Source: Prosapia bicincta
Taxonomy: Eukaryota; Arthropoda; Insecta; Hemiptera; Cercopidae
Length of the DNA: 64,000 nt
Assembly: GCA_036971475.1 (NCBI GenBank)
Contig: JBAIZL010000001.1
Span: forward strand, 143,210,192 to 143,274,191
Direction: 5' to 3'
A program made the translations under genes and the position numbers. Below, piece by piece: positions 37,588 to 49,264 of the stretch; within the stretch, counting starts at the first letter, position 1, and the number at the start of each line of letters is the position of its first letter. The notes under the pieces are model-generated. The model searched no databases and had not been told where the DNA came from. It saw only the letters and a program-made list of their open reading frames with translations.

Positions 37588-37669
37588 TTCTACCTTCCGA
37601 AGATATCAGAAGACCGTTTACAAAAAGACATTATTATGCCTGGCTGAAACGGAGAACTAGGAGCCCCTG
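37588..37669 (+). CDS. Candidate internal exon, unrecognised product
   Basis: An open segment encodes LPSEDIRRPF then KRHYYAWLKRRTR, and ends at a consensus 5' splice site (CCCCTG|GTAAGTAAG, donor GT at 37670-37671). A possible acceptor AG lies at 37586-37587 ('aacctag') or 37578-37579 ('ttcaag'). The stretch is GC-richer than its surroundings and has a basic, non-repetitive peptide with dibasic pairs. No other exon of the same gene was found in the window, and I do not recognise the product. A chance open frame is quite possible. Confidence 0.22.
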
Positions 37670-37671
37670 GT

Positions 37672-38236
37672 AAGTAAGGTTAATTAAATTGTTAATTATT
37701 AATTAACACACACTTTTAATAAAGCCCTGATAAATACTTACCCCAGGAAAAAGGGCTCAACTGTTACAACGGTAATACTGTTTTTTTTTTAAATTAAACA
37801 ATTTAAGTCAGATGAAACGGAAAAATATAAATTATATTTAAACGAAAATTATTACTTGTTTTGGTTTATACTTAAAAACTCTACTACTCTTATATTTGTA
37901 TTGTATTTATTAACGTTTAATATTAGAAATTGTAATTATTATCTGATAAAATTAACAAAGTAGTTTAGAAGGTACAGCATTATTCTGCAATGAAAAAGAT
38001 GGAAACCAACGAGCCCGATTAAATTGAAGGTTGGAAATTAAATAGTAACCAATGCTCAACAAAGCTTCCATGACAAATTATATAACAAGATATGGATAGT
38101 TTTATTGCAGAGATACTTTAATTATTATAAATTACAATACTTTCAGAAGAGTCTATATGATATTTTTACTTCTATACAGTTATACATATTATTTTAAAAA
38201 TATTCGAAATTAATAGAATAGTATTTGCAAAAGTAC
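37672..38236. other. No feature recognised
   Basis: AT-rich sequence between two opposing candidate exons. Confidence 0.4.
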
Positions 38237-38287
38237 CTGCATGTGTAGATTGTCCTCAAACAGAACTCTCTGAGAGACCGAATCCAT
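38237..38287 (-). CDS. Candidate first coding exon, unrecognised product
   Basis: On the minus strand, ATG at 38287 opens 17 codons (MDSVSQRVLFEDNLHMQ), ending exactly at CAG|GTACTT (donor GT at 38236-38235). G follows the ATG, as favoured around start codons. The upstream 190 bases (38288-38480) are GC-richer than their surroundings, as a 5' UTR might be. No downstream exon was identified, so this is a hypothesis only. Confidence 0.22.
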
Positions 38288-38480
38288 GATTATCAATCGT
38301 CATCGGTCAGCACTACGGGTGATCACTTTTCTGTTGTCAACCTACTACAACGGCTAACGGCAACAATTGTCATTCATGGCCACGATAACTCTATGAGTAT
38401 TCTAATGTTTAAACGTGTTAATGCGCATAGTCACTCCAATACTCGTAGTAGAGGAATCTATTTGGTAAAGGTAATTCGTA
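38288..38480 (-). promoter_or_regulatory. Possible 5' UTR or promoter-proximal sequence of the 38.24-kb candidate exon
   Basis: Mixed-composition, CpG-containing DNA ('caatcgtcatcggtcagc', 'cctactacaacggctaacgg') in an AT-rich neighbourhood. No TATA box or initiator could be assigned with confidence. Confidence 0.15.
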
Positions 38481-40699
38481 GTGGTAGACATAGGCTAGTA
38501 GCGATCTGGATATAATCGCTTGGGTGAGATAAAAAATCCCAACTCTCTAATCACTCACTTGTTTTTAAACTGTGCATCAGCTGTGGTATTATGCACATAG
38601 TTCAACTAGAATTACAAAGTTTATTGTTGTAACATGATGATATAATCAAACAGTCGAATTCGATATTTGGGACCTGTTAGTGGTTTAACCATAGAAATAG
38701 GAAAACGGGTTTCTGGTTATTTAAAGAAAAAAAAACAATCCAGAATTTTAAAAAAAGTACTAGAAAACCAAACGATACATTTTACGTCCTAAGGGCAAAC
38801 TAGGAAGAAAATTAAAAATCAAGAATTTTGGAATAACCCATTAAATTTGGTTATTCAGGAATATTATTTTACACCAACATTTTAAAGAAATGAATATTGA
38901 TTCTGTTCCCATAATATCTTCTACTGTACAGGATTTGGCATTAGTTTAACATACAAAATAAAATAATCGGCATCCAATAAACGCAAACGAACAATTTAAA
39001 ACCTACATGTGATCAATATTAACAATTTTAATAATAATATAAAGCTGTTTAGAAAAGTTTTTGTATAAACATCATTTTAAAAATTATCATTATGTAATTA
39101 GGTCCCTATCGAGTTTATTAACCTTAGCAGGATAACCTAATTATGTTTTATTTATTTAATTTTTGTAGCTTTAAATTGGTTTTTAACTGTTATTCATTAA
39201 ATGGTACGTAGCTATTGCAGGTGTACTTGAAAATCTAATGACAAACCAAAATTTTAAACTAATTTCAGCCTTTAAAACTACATTACGAAAATTATTTTTC
39301 AGTAATTAACTTAGCTAATGTGTTGCGAAATTTTGTTTATACCCCTTAAATTGAGGTATTGATTTTTTTAATTTTATTCTTTATTATTTCTCATTGTTAT
39401 AATTATAGTAATTATTATTTGAATAATTTTCTGTCAATTTTATTGTTACTAGAAATAAAATTATCATATCTCCAAAACGCTTGATAAAAAGTTAATATAA
39501 AAAACAGGATTAACCAGAAAAACGTTTTATTTAAATATCCTAATGTAAACTGAGATTGCAATTAAATCATCTTCAGAGGAAATTACAACAAGATTGACTG
39601 TTAGTGTTGTAGCCAGTTAGTCTTGTAGTAATTTTCACAGAAGATGTTTTAAAGTTATTTGCGGTTAAAATATTTTATTTATTTATAGTAAAATAATTAC
39701 AGCACAGTTACTCCTAGCTATTATTAGAAACACAAGCATTGATTTTTTGTTATTAGTCATTTTATAGTTTAGGGGCGATTTTGGATATGGCCAGACTTAT
39801 ATATTTGGTTTGTAAAATATAATTACAATGTTTTTGTTCTGAAGCAAAATATTATGACATCTAAAAAAAATGGGGTTTATATTGTTCCGTTACTTTTTTT
39901 ATAATAAGACACAGCTTTCGTAAAAGACAAATATCAACATTATATATGAACGAATCAAGCATTAGCCACAATCCCTTTCGTCTTTTATTATAACAAATTC
40001 TTTCTCTGCAAATTACAAACTTGTGTTATAGAGAGAAACACTCCAAGGTCTACGGGTATTGTATAATAGAGTACTATTACAAATTTCGTTTTGAAATTTA
40101 AGATAAAGCATTGTCTAAATGTTAAAAGATTTTACAGAATGTGGGACGGTTTTGTCCCCTTGTTCTATTACTATTATTATTTTTTTTTTTGGCAACACAA
40201 GTCCTATGATGACTCTTATGTCATAGCATATAGGTGTTAAAGAATTGTAAGTGATATGATCTAGTAAAAAAACTTTTACAAAAACAGTTACTCGAAAAAA
40301 CGTTGCTTGATAATTACAACATACTGAGGAAAGATCTCTGCCGTTAGTTCATTTTCGATAGATAATAATAATGTTTCACTCCCTACATCCACCAAGAAGA
40401 CAGGAATAAGATATTTCTGAGCTGATGCAGACCGTTGAGACAATTTAATTACGACACACTTGCTACAGGTGACAAAGTATTTATATAAACACGACGTTTT
40501 AAGATAATTACTTAAAGTAAACTTATAGCAGTAGTGTAAAATCATTTGGTGATACAAGCTTTAGTATTTTGATCAGTTATCAGTGTCTTAGAACCGGAGA
40601 GTTATCAACTATGGCTGACATCATCCAAATTTGCTAAAATACTTTCTAAAATAAGAAAATAATATCTGAATACTTGGAATTTATATTGGTGTTTGGTCT
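38481..40699. other. No feature recognised
   Basis: AT-rich sequence. The open frame at 40288-40557 (-) shows no motif. Confidence 0.4.
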
Positions 40700-41500
40700 G
40701 TGTAGAGACCAAAAGGTTAGAAATGAAACGCGGGGCGGCAAAGCATTGTCTACGAGGTTACTTACGGTTGCGCAATCATGAATCACCAATAACAAAGAAA
40801 GTTTAATAATCGTTCTAAACAAAATCTTGTAATTTAGAAATAGCGGCAAGGCGACACTGAATTTAACTTGAACATAAAATACAAATTCTAAATATTCCTT
40901 AACTACGCACTTACTCTAGGTAAGAAGTGAAGTAACGTTTGAAGGATCGTGGTTGAAGTCTCCACAGTACTGTGGTCGTCTTAGGCAGCATAGAAGTCTT
41001 GAAGGCGGTCACGCAACTAAAAACTCAATTGAAGTCATGAGTAAAAGTAAAAGTTAAATTACAAAGCACTTAGGTTATTGCCGCGAGTCCACGCACTGAG
41101 ATTGCGCAACCGGCGAAATCGAGCGACACTTTGACTAAACGGCGAAAAATATAGTTTAAAATGTTCATCAACGAGGTCCGAAATTTATGCGTATATTAAT
41201 GAACGAAACGGTACTTTAAATTGTCTGAAACAAAACCCATGCGGAATAGGCTGCGCGGTTTAACGTAGGACTGCAATAGTCGAGGGACAAAACACTTCTC
41301 ACTATGTGTTGAAACGGGAAAAAAATACGTAAAATAATGAGGGGAGGGGGGTGCGGAGCGTTCATCCAGAAAATCAATACTTGTTCCAATATCGATTAGC
41401 GGGTCAGAGATCACGTGACCAATACGTCACGGCACAGCTGATAAGTAGGTCAAAAGCAAGTTCAAAACTTCGAGCGCTGACTCGAACAATTGGTTCGTTA
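40700..41500. promoter_or_regulatory. CpG-richer, promoter-like patch
   Basis: CpG-containing words are concentrated here ('gaaacgcggggcggc', 'ttgccgcgagtccacgc', 'gcgcaaccggcgaaatcgag', 'cggaatagg'). At 41410-41450 there is a cluster of CACGTG, TACGTCAC and CAGCTG, matching E-box and CRE-like words. In this AT-rich genome such a patch could mark a transcription start. Orientation is unknown; the minus-strand candidate exon at 38.24 kb would be downstream. Confidence 0.3.
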
Positions 41501-43079
41501 AGGAATCAAGTATTTTCACTTGTGGTCATAATGTAAAGTTAGCCATCGATATTTTTATTTACATTGTAATTATTGCTAATATTTATCATTTGTTATTGCT
41601 TTATTTATACGTATCGTAAATTTTCTATGATACTGAATAAAGTTTTCCTTTTAATAAAATAATTTAAATGTCTAAATTTACTTCAACAAGTTATGTAACT
41701 GTTGAACTAGACTAGGTTTCAGATCACTCAATCATAGTTACACATGAACCTTTCACAACCGAATTGTATATGTTTTGTTAGGAATTTACAATTAGCATAG
41801 AAAATTGCAATACATACATAAAAATATTCACTTTGGCCTTGACTAGAATACATATTATATCCTGTTTACAGTTTTAAAAATTGAAACGAGAAAATTTCTA
41901 GTTTGAGTTCAGAGTCCCTATCAGTTGACAACTGTCGTGTTTGTTCTCCAATTGAAACAAATCGCCTTAAACTCTCCATATACCATTGTTTTAGGGGATA
42001 ATGTTTTTATTTCTCCTTTAATTTCAATTTTTTTCTCATGCAAGTTAGTTTCTGTCATTTAATAATCTGGTCATGCTATTACTAGTGTCGATTGAATACA
42101 CCCTTACTGTTAATGATTCCCTTTCACGCAAATGTTCATACATAATTAATTTTATTTGTTATAGATCCCGGTCAAATCATTACTCTTATTTCGTTACTTT
42201 TATTATTATATGGGCACATTTCGTGAAAAATGTAAATAGAAAAAGTTTACCCACTAAAACCAATTTTATTTTTAATCCAATTTCAAGACATAATTTTGGT
42301 AAGATTTCATGTTCTTTACTTATAAAAATCACCGTTTTTGTTGAATTGAAAATGAAAATTTTAAGTTACAGAAATATTTAGTTGATAAATGAAACTAGAA
42401 ATCTATCGAATACCCCGACTACAAATGGCGTTCGGTTACAGAATAATTGCAAAGCAGTCAATCTGCATCGAGCTTTCGCTTTATTATACATTGTATTCGA
42501 CCGACTGACCCCAAGTTGCAAGCATGATTTTACTCATTGAAAATGAGTGTATTGTTTACACAAATGGAATTTAATTTTAGTTATAATAATAATATATATA
42601 TATATTACATATCAGGGGTTATTAAATGTCTGATACCAATGCGCGGTTGTAAGCTCAGAAATTGTGGAATGTAAGAATGCAATTTATACTTTATTTCTAA
42701 TTTGCAGTATTTTGTATCAATGACGTCATGCAACATTAATGCAATGCATCCATTGAGTAATTTGTAGTTTTGAAAACATAAAGCTCGCAACTATAAAGGG
42801 ATATTCACAACCTTCATAGATACATGACGTGTTTGTAAATTCTTTCGTCTTGCTCTATTTTTTATTTGTATTGAAATAATCTAGAACTACTTGACCACTT
42901 CATTAAAATTTCATAATTTATTCATAAAGTGTTCCGGAATTTATTCAACCAGCTATCTCTTAAAATATTTATAAGTTATAAAAACATCAAGTAATTACCC
43001 CTTAAACATTTGATCCTTATTTATTCACTGAATTGTATGAATAGTGTATGCTTTACATTATATCGTAATGTGTTACGTT
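41501..43079. other. No gene recognised
   Basis: AT-rich sequence. TGACGTCA occurs at 42721-42728 in 'caatgacgtcatgca', flanked by TTAATGCAATGCAT. Open frames at 42073-42381 (+) and 42605-42790 (-) look random. Confidence 0.4.
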
Positions 43080-43620
43080 AGATTTCTATAATGTTGTTAT
43101 TTTATTATGGTATCGTCTGTGATTCTAGTAATAGGATTTAACCTCCCTTAACTTGCATGAAGGAACTTGGATTTGACATTCGTCTGACAAGCGATGGCCG
43201 TCCCGTTACTCCATTAGTTCGCAAACTGCTTCTAGATATCGAACGCGAATACTTGGAATTGTTTGCATGGAAATGACGTCACTATAGAAAATAGTACTTG
43301 GAAAACTGTTTGCTAACTCATTTAACTATGTCCACTTTATGCTTTATTATTTATTAGTATATACAAGAATATATCTAACTGAAAGGTAAATACTTTCGTG
43401 ATTATTAACATACATTTACATATTTAATTTCATTCTATAAGTTTTTATAGAACATTAAAAAACTCATTTAAAGTTATTTATAAACCTCACCCTTATAATA
43501 TCCTTAATTGCCTAACATTATACAAAGTGTTTTTATGTTTTTACAATATCGTAAATTCTTTATCTTTAAGACTTCAGGATGTTGTTGTAAGTTATTATTA
43601 CTGGTTTAGGATTTGATATT
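43080..43620 (+). repeat. Block B segment 1-2 (paralog of 10.75-11.04 and 13.26-13.56 kb)
   Basis: Continuous here but split in block A by the 2.2-kb insertion. It contains 'ccgtcccgttact', 'gaatacttggaattg' and 'ggaaatgacgtcactat' (43271-43285), then runs directly into 'gaaaggtaaatactttcgtg' and the second segment. Confidence 0.75.
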
Positions 43621-43641
43621 TTCGATATTTTTAGAAAAAGA

Positions 43642-43935
43642 CAGACATTTTTGTACTTGCAACGGCTATATTGATGGTTGCAAAAAAGGTAATTTTATAA
43701 AATAGGTATTTAGGCTTAACCACCTGGCATTACAAGAGTTTAACTAATTAAAACAAAAGTTTGATTAATAGACCAAAAATTACAGATATCTTCCATATAA
43801 TCAGAAAAAACAGACATTTTTGTACTTACAACGGTCATATTGATAGTTGCAAAAAGCGGTAATTTTATAGAATAGGTATTTAGGCTTAATCACCTGCCAT
43901 TACACGAATTTAACTAATTAAATCAAAAGTGAGAT
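43642..43935 (+). repeat. Tandem duplication, period 169 bp
   Basis: 'cagacatttttgtactt', 'aataggtatttaggctta' and 'tttaactaatta' occur twice in order, starting at 43642 and 43811. The copies differ at several positions. Both resemble the start of the 32.75-kb paralogous segment. Confidence 0.8.
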
Positions 43936-44639
43936 TAATAAACGAAATAACCGAAAGTAGGGTACACTAGGCTTAAATTTGATTATTGCTAAAACGTGTT
44001 AGTAAAAACCTAAAATTCATAGCATAAAACTATATTAGCGAAAGCAATATTGTTTATCCAAACCTACGACAGAGGCATACAAGCTCTGCAATGGAGAAGA
44101 ACTGCGAAACCAGGGTAGTGAAATTAAATAAATGTGGATAAATATAAACAAATAAGTTTATAGAACAAACTTTGAACATCGAATCAAATCATCATGAAAA
44201 GATTAAGATATTATAACCTTAGAGATAAAGTAATTAAAGAAAATACAAAAAGAAAGGAGTCGAGTTTGAAAAATAACAAACTGTTTGATAAGAAGACAAG
44301 GCCCGGATTGGTTGGTTAAACAACTAGGTTCGCATTAAGACTATGAACATTGTTTGCATTTTCTTAAGGAAGTGTCAGTGTCAAGCGTTACTTGTACCGA
44401 GGCCATGATCCAAGTCAGATGTGGATATTGTGCTCTTGAATTATAAGTTTAAATATACTGTAAAGATAATAAAAAGTGCAAAGATGTGATGTGTGCTCAT
44501 GTACGTGAGGTATATGCTTAAGTATAAAATTTACATCATATCGACCAATAAAATGAATCCATATGAAACGCGGGACTTACTGAATTATTAAGAGACGCCT
44601 TCCAAGATTTAAAAATATTCGGTTTTGACTAAATATTTA
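43936..44639 (+). repeat. Continuation of the segment paralogous to 32.9-33.5 kb
   Basis: Landmarks 'aaagtagggtacactagg', 'aaaacctaaaattc' and 'gaatcaaatcatcatg' match 32.92-33.20 kb. Not seen in block A. Confidence 0.6.
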
Positions 44640-46900
44640 CTAGTATCCCTAAATTTCTTTCATAGTAAACTTATCTTCAGTAACAAGTTTTCAATAATTA
44701 AAAGATATTCTGTTTTGAAAAGAAAATAATGTTTATTACAAATCAGCACTCACAGATTTGCCCTTTCTAGGAATTGAAATTATAGAGAGTTCATCTCAGA
44801 TTAAATAAACTAAACAATCCAGAAAATGTTATTTAGATCAGTCATACAGCATAAATAGTGTTTTTTAGAACTATAAAATTAATGCTGAAAAATTGATAGA
44901 ACTATTAATTATATTTTGGAGCATAATTATTTGTGTGCTTTAGCCATTTAATTCGTTTAATCTTTAATTTCATGGTTTTTAAATTTAGTTTACTACCGAA
45001 CGACTTATTCACAGTACCAGAATACGGTAAAGAAATATTCGTCTCCTGAATAATATATAAAATAATGTATTACATTTACAGAATATAGGATTTATTGTTT
45101 TAATCTTTTATAAATAGTAAACATTGTATTGCTCAATACAAAATAATCAGAAATTTTTGTAACTCACTGTATTGATGCTGAAATTGTTCTCAATTTCAGA
45201 AGTTATAAAAACTAATTCTTTTTGAACATCTTGGTATTAAACACATTCGCTATCGTTTCTCAAACAGTCGGCAATAGTTGGTCTAGATAAACTGTCTCGC
45301 ATTTCTGATAAATAAAAAAAAATAAAATATCCTATGTTTCCTTAGAAATCAGTTTAACGCTGTAGCTCAAATTACCAATTTTACTACATGTGACTCAACA
45401 GCCTGAATATCTTCATGATATGATAGTGAGAACTTCACCGGTTAGTAAAAATATCTCCGCCAGAAAAAAGTCGTCTGCACAGCTACATTTTCTTGATCCC
45501 TGCTCTAACCTATCAATGTAGAGTCTAAAGTACTTTCTTTAACTACGTATTTCTAAAGTTATTGTTAGGAATCTCATATTCTTTACCTGACAATATTTTT
45601 ATAATTATATTGGCTATCTATGTTATCCTCTGGATACAGAAAAAATGTTACATAACGTATAGTAATTATAAGGTTGACGTTTTACAATTTGATATAAGAA
45701 GAAATTAAAAATTGATCAAACTTTCACTATTCTATTTTTTGTTTTTAAGACAAGCTGTGACGTCACTGTGAATTGCTACAGTAAAGTAACAACTCATCGG
45801 TTGTCATTGTCCACTACACTACGCCCTCTAGTGCGACGTGACATGTTGTAATTTGTCACTTAGCCACACGACAATAGTCCTTAAACGTCCACGACTTGGT
45901 CAGCACCGCAAATTCAGTGTAACGTAGTTAACCCCTTGAATTGTGAAAAAGTTGTAAATTTGTAACTAATTAACTGTCATTTAATTTAGTTATGAAGATT
46001 AATTATTATATTTATTTACGATTTTCATACACATTAATGGACATCTTATGTTTCTCCATCTACCGGAATATATTAATTAAAATATATTGTAAACTATATG
46101 AATAATATATAACAAAACTGTAATAGTTAAGAGAGTAGATTTTGAAACCTATCATGACAGTTTTCAAAACTGATATTGCAATTTATAAAATTTAATAACT
46201 AAATAGGATATTTTTCTTCATCAATTATTAAATATTATCATTATAAGTGACGGCACTTAGTTTTTAATACACTGAAGCTACAATTTCTTAGTTTTGTATT
46301 ATATTATTTGATACGTTATTACATCGTTTTACCTAATTTCTTTCTGCTTCCTAATGTTGAATAATAATGGATAAGGAGATAAGGACTAGATTGATAACAC
46401 ATAGCGTCGGTTCATTCAGAGCTATAGGTCAAGGTAAATAATGAATTAAAGTTGTAACTAAATAAGATCGAAATATTGAGAAATCGTATTGATAAATATG
46501 CACTTTAAGCACAAATCAAAAACATACTTCTGAATATCATATCTCAGGATTTTATCTTTTTTTTTAATGTAATGATTGTTTGTAATCATTCTTATTTTTA
46601 AAAATCAGTATCTCACCGGTTTAACTGCGTCTACATTTTCACTGTTGTAATTAAATGAACACTCATATTTAAAATGTGCAGGTTATTATTTTATATTTTC
46701 TGAGATTGTATTATTTCTTTTTATAATGTTATGTAGTCTTCCTACAGCCAATTTCCCTCTAAGGTAGCAATTTCTAATATATAATGACATTATATATTGA
46801 AGTAGTACAGTAGACACTTATTTCATTAAATTCCTTCTATTAGCTCACACTCTCCTGATATACATCATGTAATTTAATTGTACTTTATTAATTATACAAT
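44640..46900 (+). repeat. Block B segment 3 (paralog of 16.06-18.19 kb)
   Basis: See the block A counterpart for shared strings. The conserved core at 45750-45930 has TGACGTCA (45758-45765), 'cacgacttggtcag' and 'ccgcaaattca'. Confidence 0.8.
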
Positions 46901-47012
46901 TTAATTTTAATCCAATGAAGTTTATATACATTATTATTAACTTATAGTTAATGGCAATTGAAGTTAATACAGCTTTTCAAATATTTATTCAATAGTCAAC
47001 TATAATAATCTA

Positions 47013-47086
47013 GGTATCTGGGTTGGATTCGAACAGAGTATCTTTATGTTCGTAGTCCATCGCTTTTTGGTACTGAGTCCAATTCC
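47013..47086 (-). pseudogene. tRNA-Arg(ACG)-like pseudogene or tRNA-derived SINE head
   Basis: The minus strand reads a D-arm-like 'tggactcagtacc', then 'gatggactacgaacat' resembling the anticodon region of tRNA-Arg(ACG), 'aaagat', and a T-arm 'gttcgaatccaacc' that matches the eukaryotic B box. The acceptor stem does not pair and the D loop is irregular, so it is unlikely to be a functional tRNA. No SINE tail or target-site duplication was identified. The following (TA)n at 47206 could be related. Confidence 0.5.
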
Positions 47087-47202
47087 TTGGTCAAAAATAA
47101 ATTTCCCAAATATCTATACGAAAAACCTCTATTGTATAACCTTGAATCGTTACCATGGTCACAACACAATATTATAAATAATGCTTCAGAATTAAAACGT
47201 AA

Positions 47203-47205
<3 letters not shown>

Positions 47206-47254
<49 letters not shown>
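47206..47254. repeat. (TA)n microsatellite, left flank of hairpin copy B
   Basis: TA run of 49 bases directly preceding the hairpin element. Confidence 0.97.
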
Positions 47255-47257
<3 letters not shown>

Positions 47258-47400
47258 GACTCGCTCTTCTACCTCGTCAATGCTGGATGAGATTCTAGCG
47301 GAAAGTCGGAACTGCGAATTTATGCACTGCAGAATGAACGGATGTACTCCAGATGATAACTATTCGTCATATTTTTCCATCCGTGAAGGAATACGAATCA

Positions 47401-47402
<2 letters not shown>
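47255..47402 (+). repeat. Hairpin-GAAA repeat, copy B, bracketed by (TA)n
   Basis: 'caatgctggatgagattcta' then 'gcggaaagtcggaactgcga' and 'gcactgcagaatgaacggat' match copies at 1.51 and 58.04 kb. It lies precisely between two long TA tracts, so the unit may have been inserted into, or carry, TA repeats. Confidence 0.7.

Positions 47403-47455
<53 letters not shown>
47403..47455. repeat. (TA)n microsatellite, right flank of hairpin copy B
   Basis: TA run of 53 bases. Confidence 0.97.
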
Positions 47456-47457
<2 letters not shown>

Positions 47458-47625
47458 TTTTGCAACACTGTTTTCTTGTATTCAGTTATCACTTTCACTA
47501 TATGTACTTAAACAAAAATCATACTTAGTATTGATGCGAGTTAACTTTCAAAGGTTGGTAGTATCTCCATCATCGGGCATCACTGACCGGAGGTTGTAGT
47601 AGACTGCGAGCTGTATTGACTTTCC
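47456..47625 (-). repeat. PLE-terminus-like unit with GATGATGGAG motif
   Basis: Read on the minus strand: 'cccgatgatggagatactac', 'caacctttgaaag', about 60 bases, then 'gaatacaagaaaacag' and (TA)n. This repeats the order seen in F1 (GATGATG, hairpin, GAAA, ACAAGAA box, TA tract). Similar GATGATG...GAAAG strings occur in UTRs of Penelope-like elements from memory. The assignment is inference. Confidence 0.4.
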
Positions 47626-47721
47626 GTTGTCACAAGGTGTAGTGTAACGTTATGGTCTATTTTCGGATTCACTGCATTGTGCGAGTCTTTTAAGTTTTTC
47701 TTGGGGTTAATTTTGTCTATT

Positions 47722-47853
47722 AGGTTGAATAACTTATCGTGTTTTTGATATTATTTGTATTTTTTGGTTTATGATATTATTTTTATATTTATAAATTTAT
47801 ACTTGTTCCCAGATTGTCATTTTGAGGCCTTTTTATACCTTTATTATAGGTGT
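47722..47853 (+). repeat. Flank duplicate of satellite array, copy 1
   Basis: 'aggttgaataacttatcg', 'acttgttcccagattgtc' and 'attttgaggcc' recur at 49104-49233, about 1.38 kb downstream, inside the satellite array. Confidence 0.85.
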
Positions 47854-47879
47854 ACGTTTTCTAATCACTTTTGTATATG

Positions 47880-49095
47880 ACTTCTAACTGTAGAACTGAA
47901 TTCGTTTGGTTTTCCTACATACGATATAACTAAAACATGATATTTAATGACTTCAAACACTCCAATATAGAATTAGACGCTTTATGAGTTGAACATATGT
48001 GGATGTATATGCCTTCTAAATGTATAACTGTATATGTTTGGTTTTCTATATACGATATAACGACAAACATTATATTTAATGACTTGAAACATTCCAATAT
48101 AGAATTAGACGCTTTATGAGTTGAACATATGTGGATGTATATGCCTTCTAACTGTAGAAATGTATACGTTTGGTTTTCTATATACGATATAACGGCAAGC
48201 ACTATATTTAATGACTTCAAACATTCCAATATAGAATTAGACGCTTTATGAGTTGAACATATGTGGATGGACATGACTTCTAACTGTAGAACTGTATACG
48301 TTTGGTTTTCTACATACGATATAACGACAAACATGATATTTAATGACTTCAAACATTCCAATATAGAATTAGACGCTTTATGAGTTGAACATATGTGGAT
48401 GTATATGCCTTCTAACTGTATAACTGTATATGTTTGGTTTTATATATACGATATAACTAAAACATGATATTTAATGACTTCAAACATTCCAATATAGAAT
48501 TAGACGCTTTATGAGTTGAAAAATTGTGGATGTATATGCCTTCTAACTATATAACTGTAAATGTTTGGTTTTCTATATACGATATAACGACAAACATTAT
48601 ATTTAATGACTTCAAACATTCCAATATAGAATTAGACGCTTTATGAGTTGAACATATGTGGATGTACATGCCTTCTAACTGTATAAATGTATATGTTTGG
48701 TTTTCTATATACGATATAACAACAAACATTATATTTAATGACTTCAAATATTCCAATATAGAATTAAACGCTTTATGAGTTGAACATATGTGGATGTACA
48801 TGCCTTCTAACTGTATAAATGTATATGTTTGGTTTTCTATATACGATATAACTAAAACGTGATATGTAATGACTTCAAACATAACAATATAGAATTAGAC
48901 GCTTTATGAGTTGAACATATGTGGATGTATATGCCTAATAACTGTATAACTGTATATGTTTGGTTTTCTATATACGATATAACGACAAACATTATATTTA
49001 ATGACTTCAAACATTCCAATATAGAATTAGAAGCTTTATGAGTTGAACATATGTGGATGTCCATGACTTCTAACTGTAGACCCTTATACGTTTGG
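47880..49095 (+). repeat. 132-bp satellite array, part 1 (9 units)
   Basis: The string 'aatatagaatta' recurs at 47964, 48096, 48228, 48360, 48491, 48623, 48755, 48886 and 49018, so the period is 132 bp, sometimes 131. Each unit reads 'tttaatgacttcaaacattc', 'ttatgagttgaacatatgtg', 'cttctaactgta', 'gtttggttttcta' and 'tacgatataac'. Because 132 is 3 x 44, one minus-strand frame stays open across units with a 44-residue periodicity. 131-bp units break the frame, so coding is unlikely. The unit is homologous to the first part of dispersed repeat R1. Confidence 0.95.
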
Positions 49096-49103
49096 TTTTC
49101 TAT

Positions 49104-49233
49104 AGGTTGGATAACTTATTGTTTTTTTGGTATTATTTGTATTTTTTCGTATATGATATTATTTTTATGTTTATAAATTTGTACTTGTTCCCAGATTGTC
49201 ATTTTGAGGCCTTCTTATACCATTATTATAGGT
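49104..49233 (+). repeat. Flank duplicate inside satellite, copy 2
   Basis: Copy of 47722-47853 with a modest number of changes, splitting the array. It implies that flank plus array were duplicated together. Confidence 0.85.
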
Positions 49234-49264
49234 ATAATAGTAAATATTATATTATAATATATCG

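Noticed and set aside
47278..47310. Canonical hammerhead ribozyme in the GCTAGA/TCTAGC hairpin repeat
   Set aside because: The required CUGAUGA string is not present (CTAGATGAG or CTGGATGAG instead), so only a hairpin followed by GAAA is claimed.
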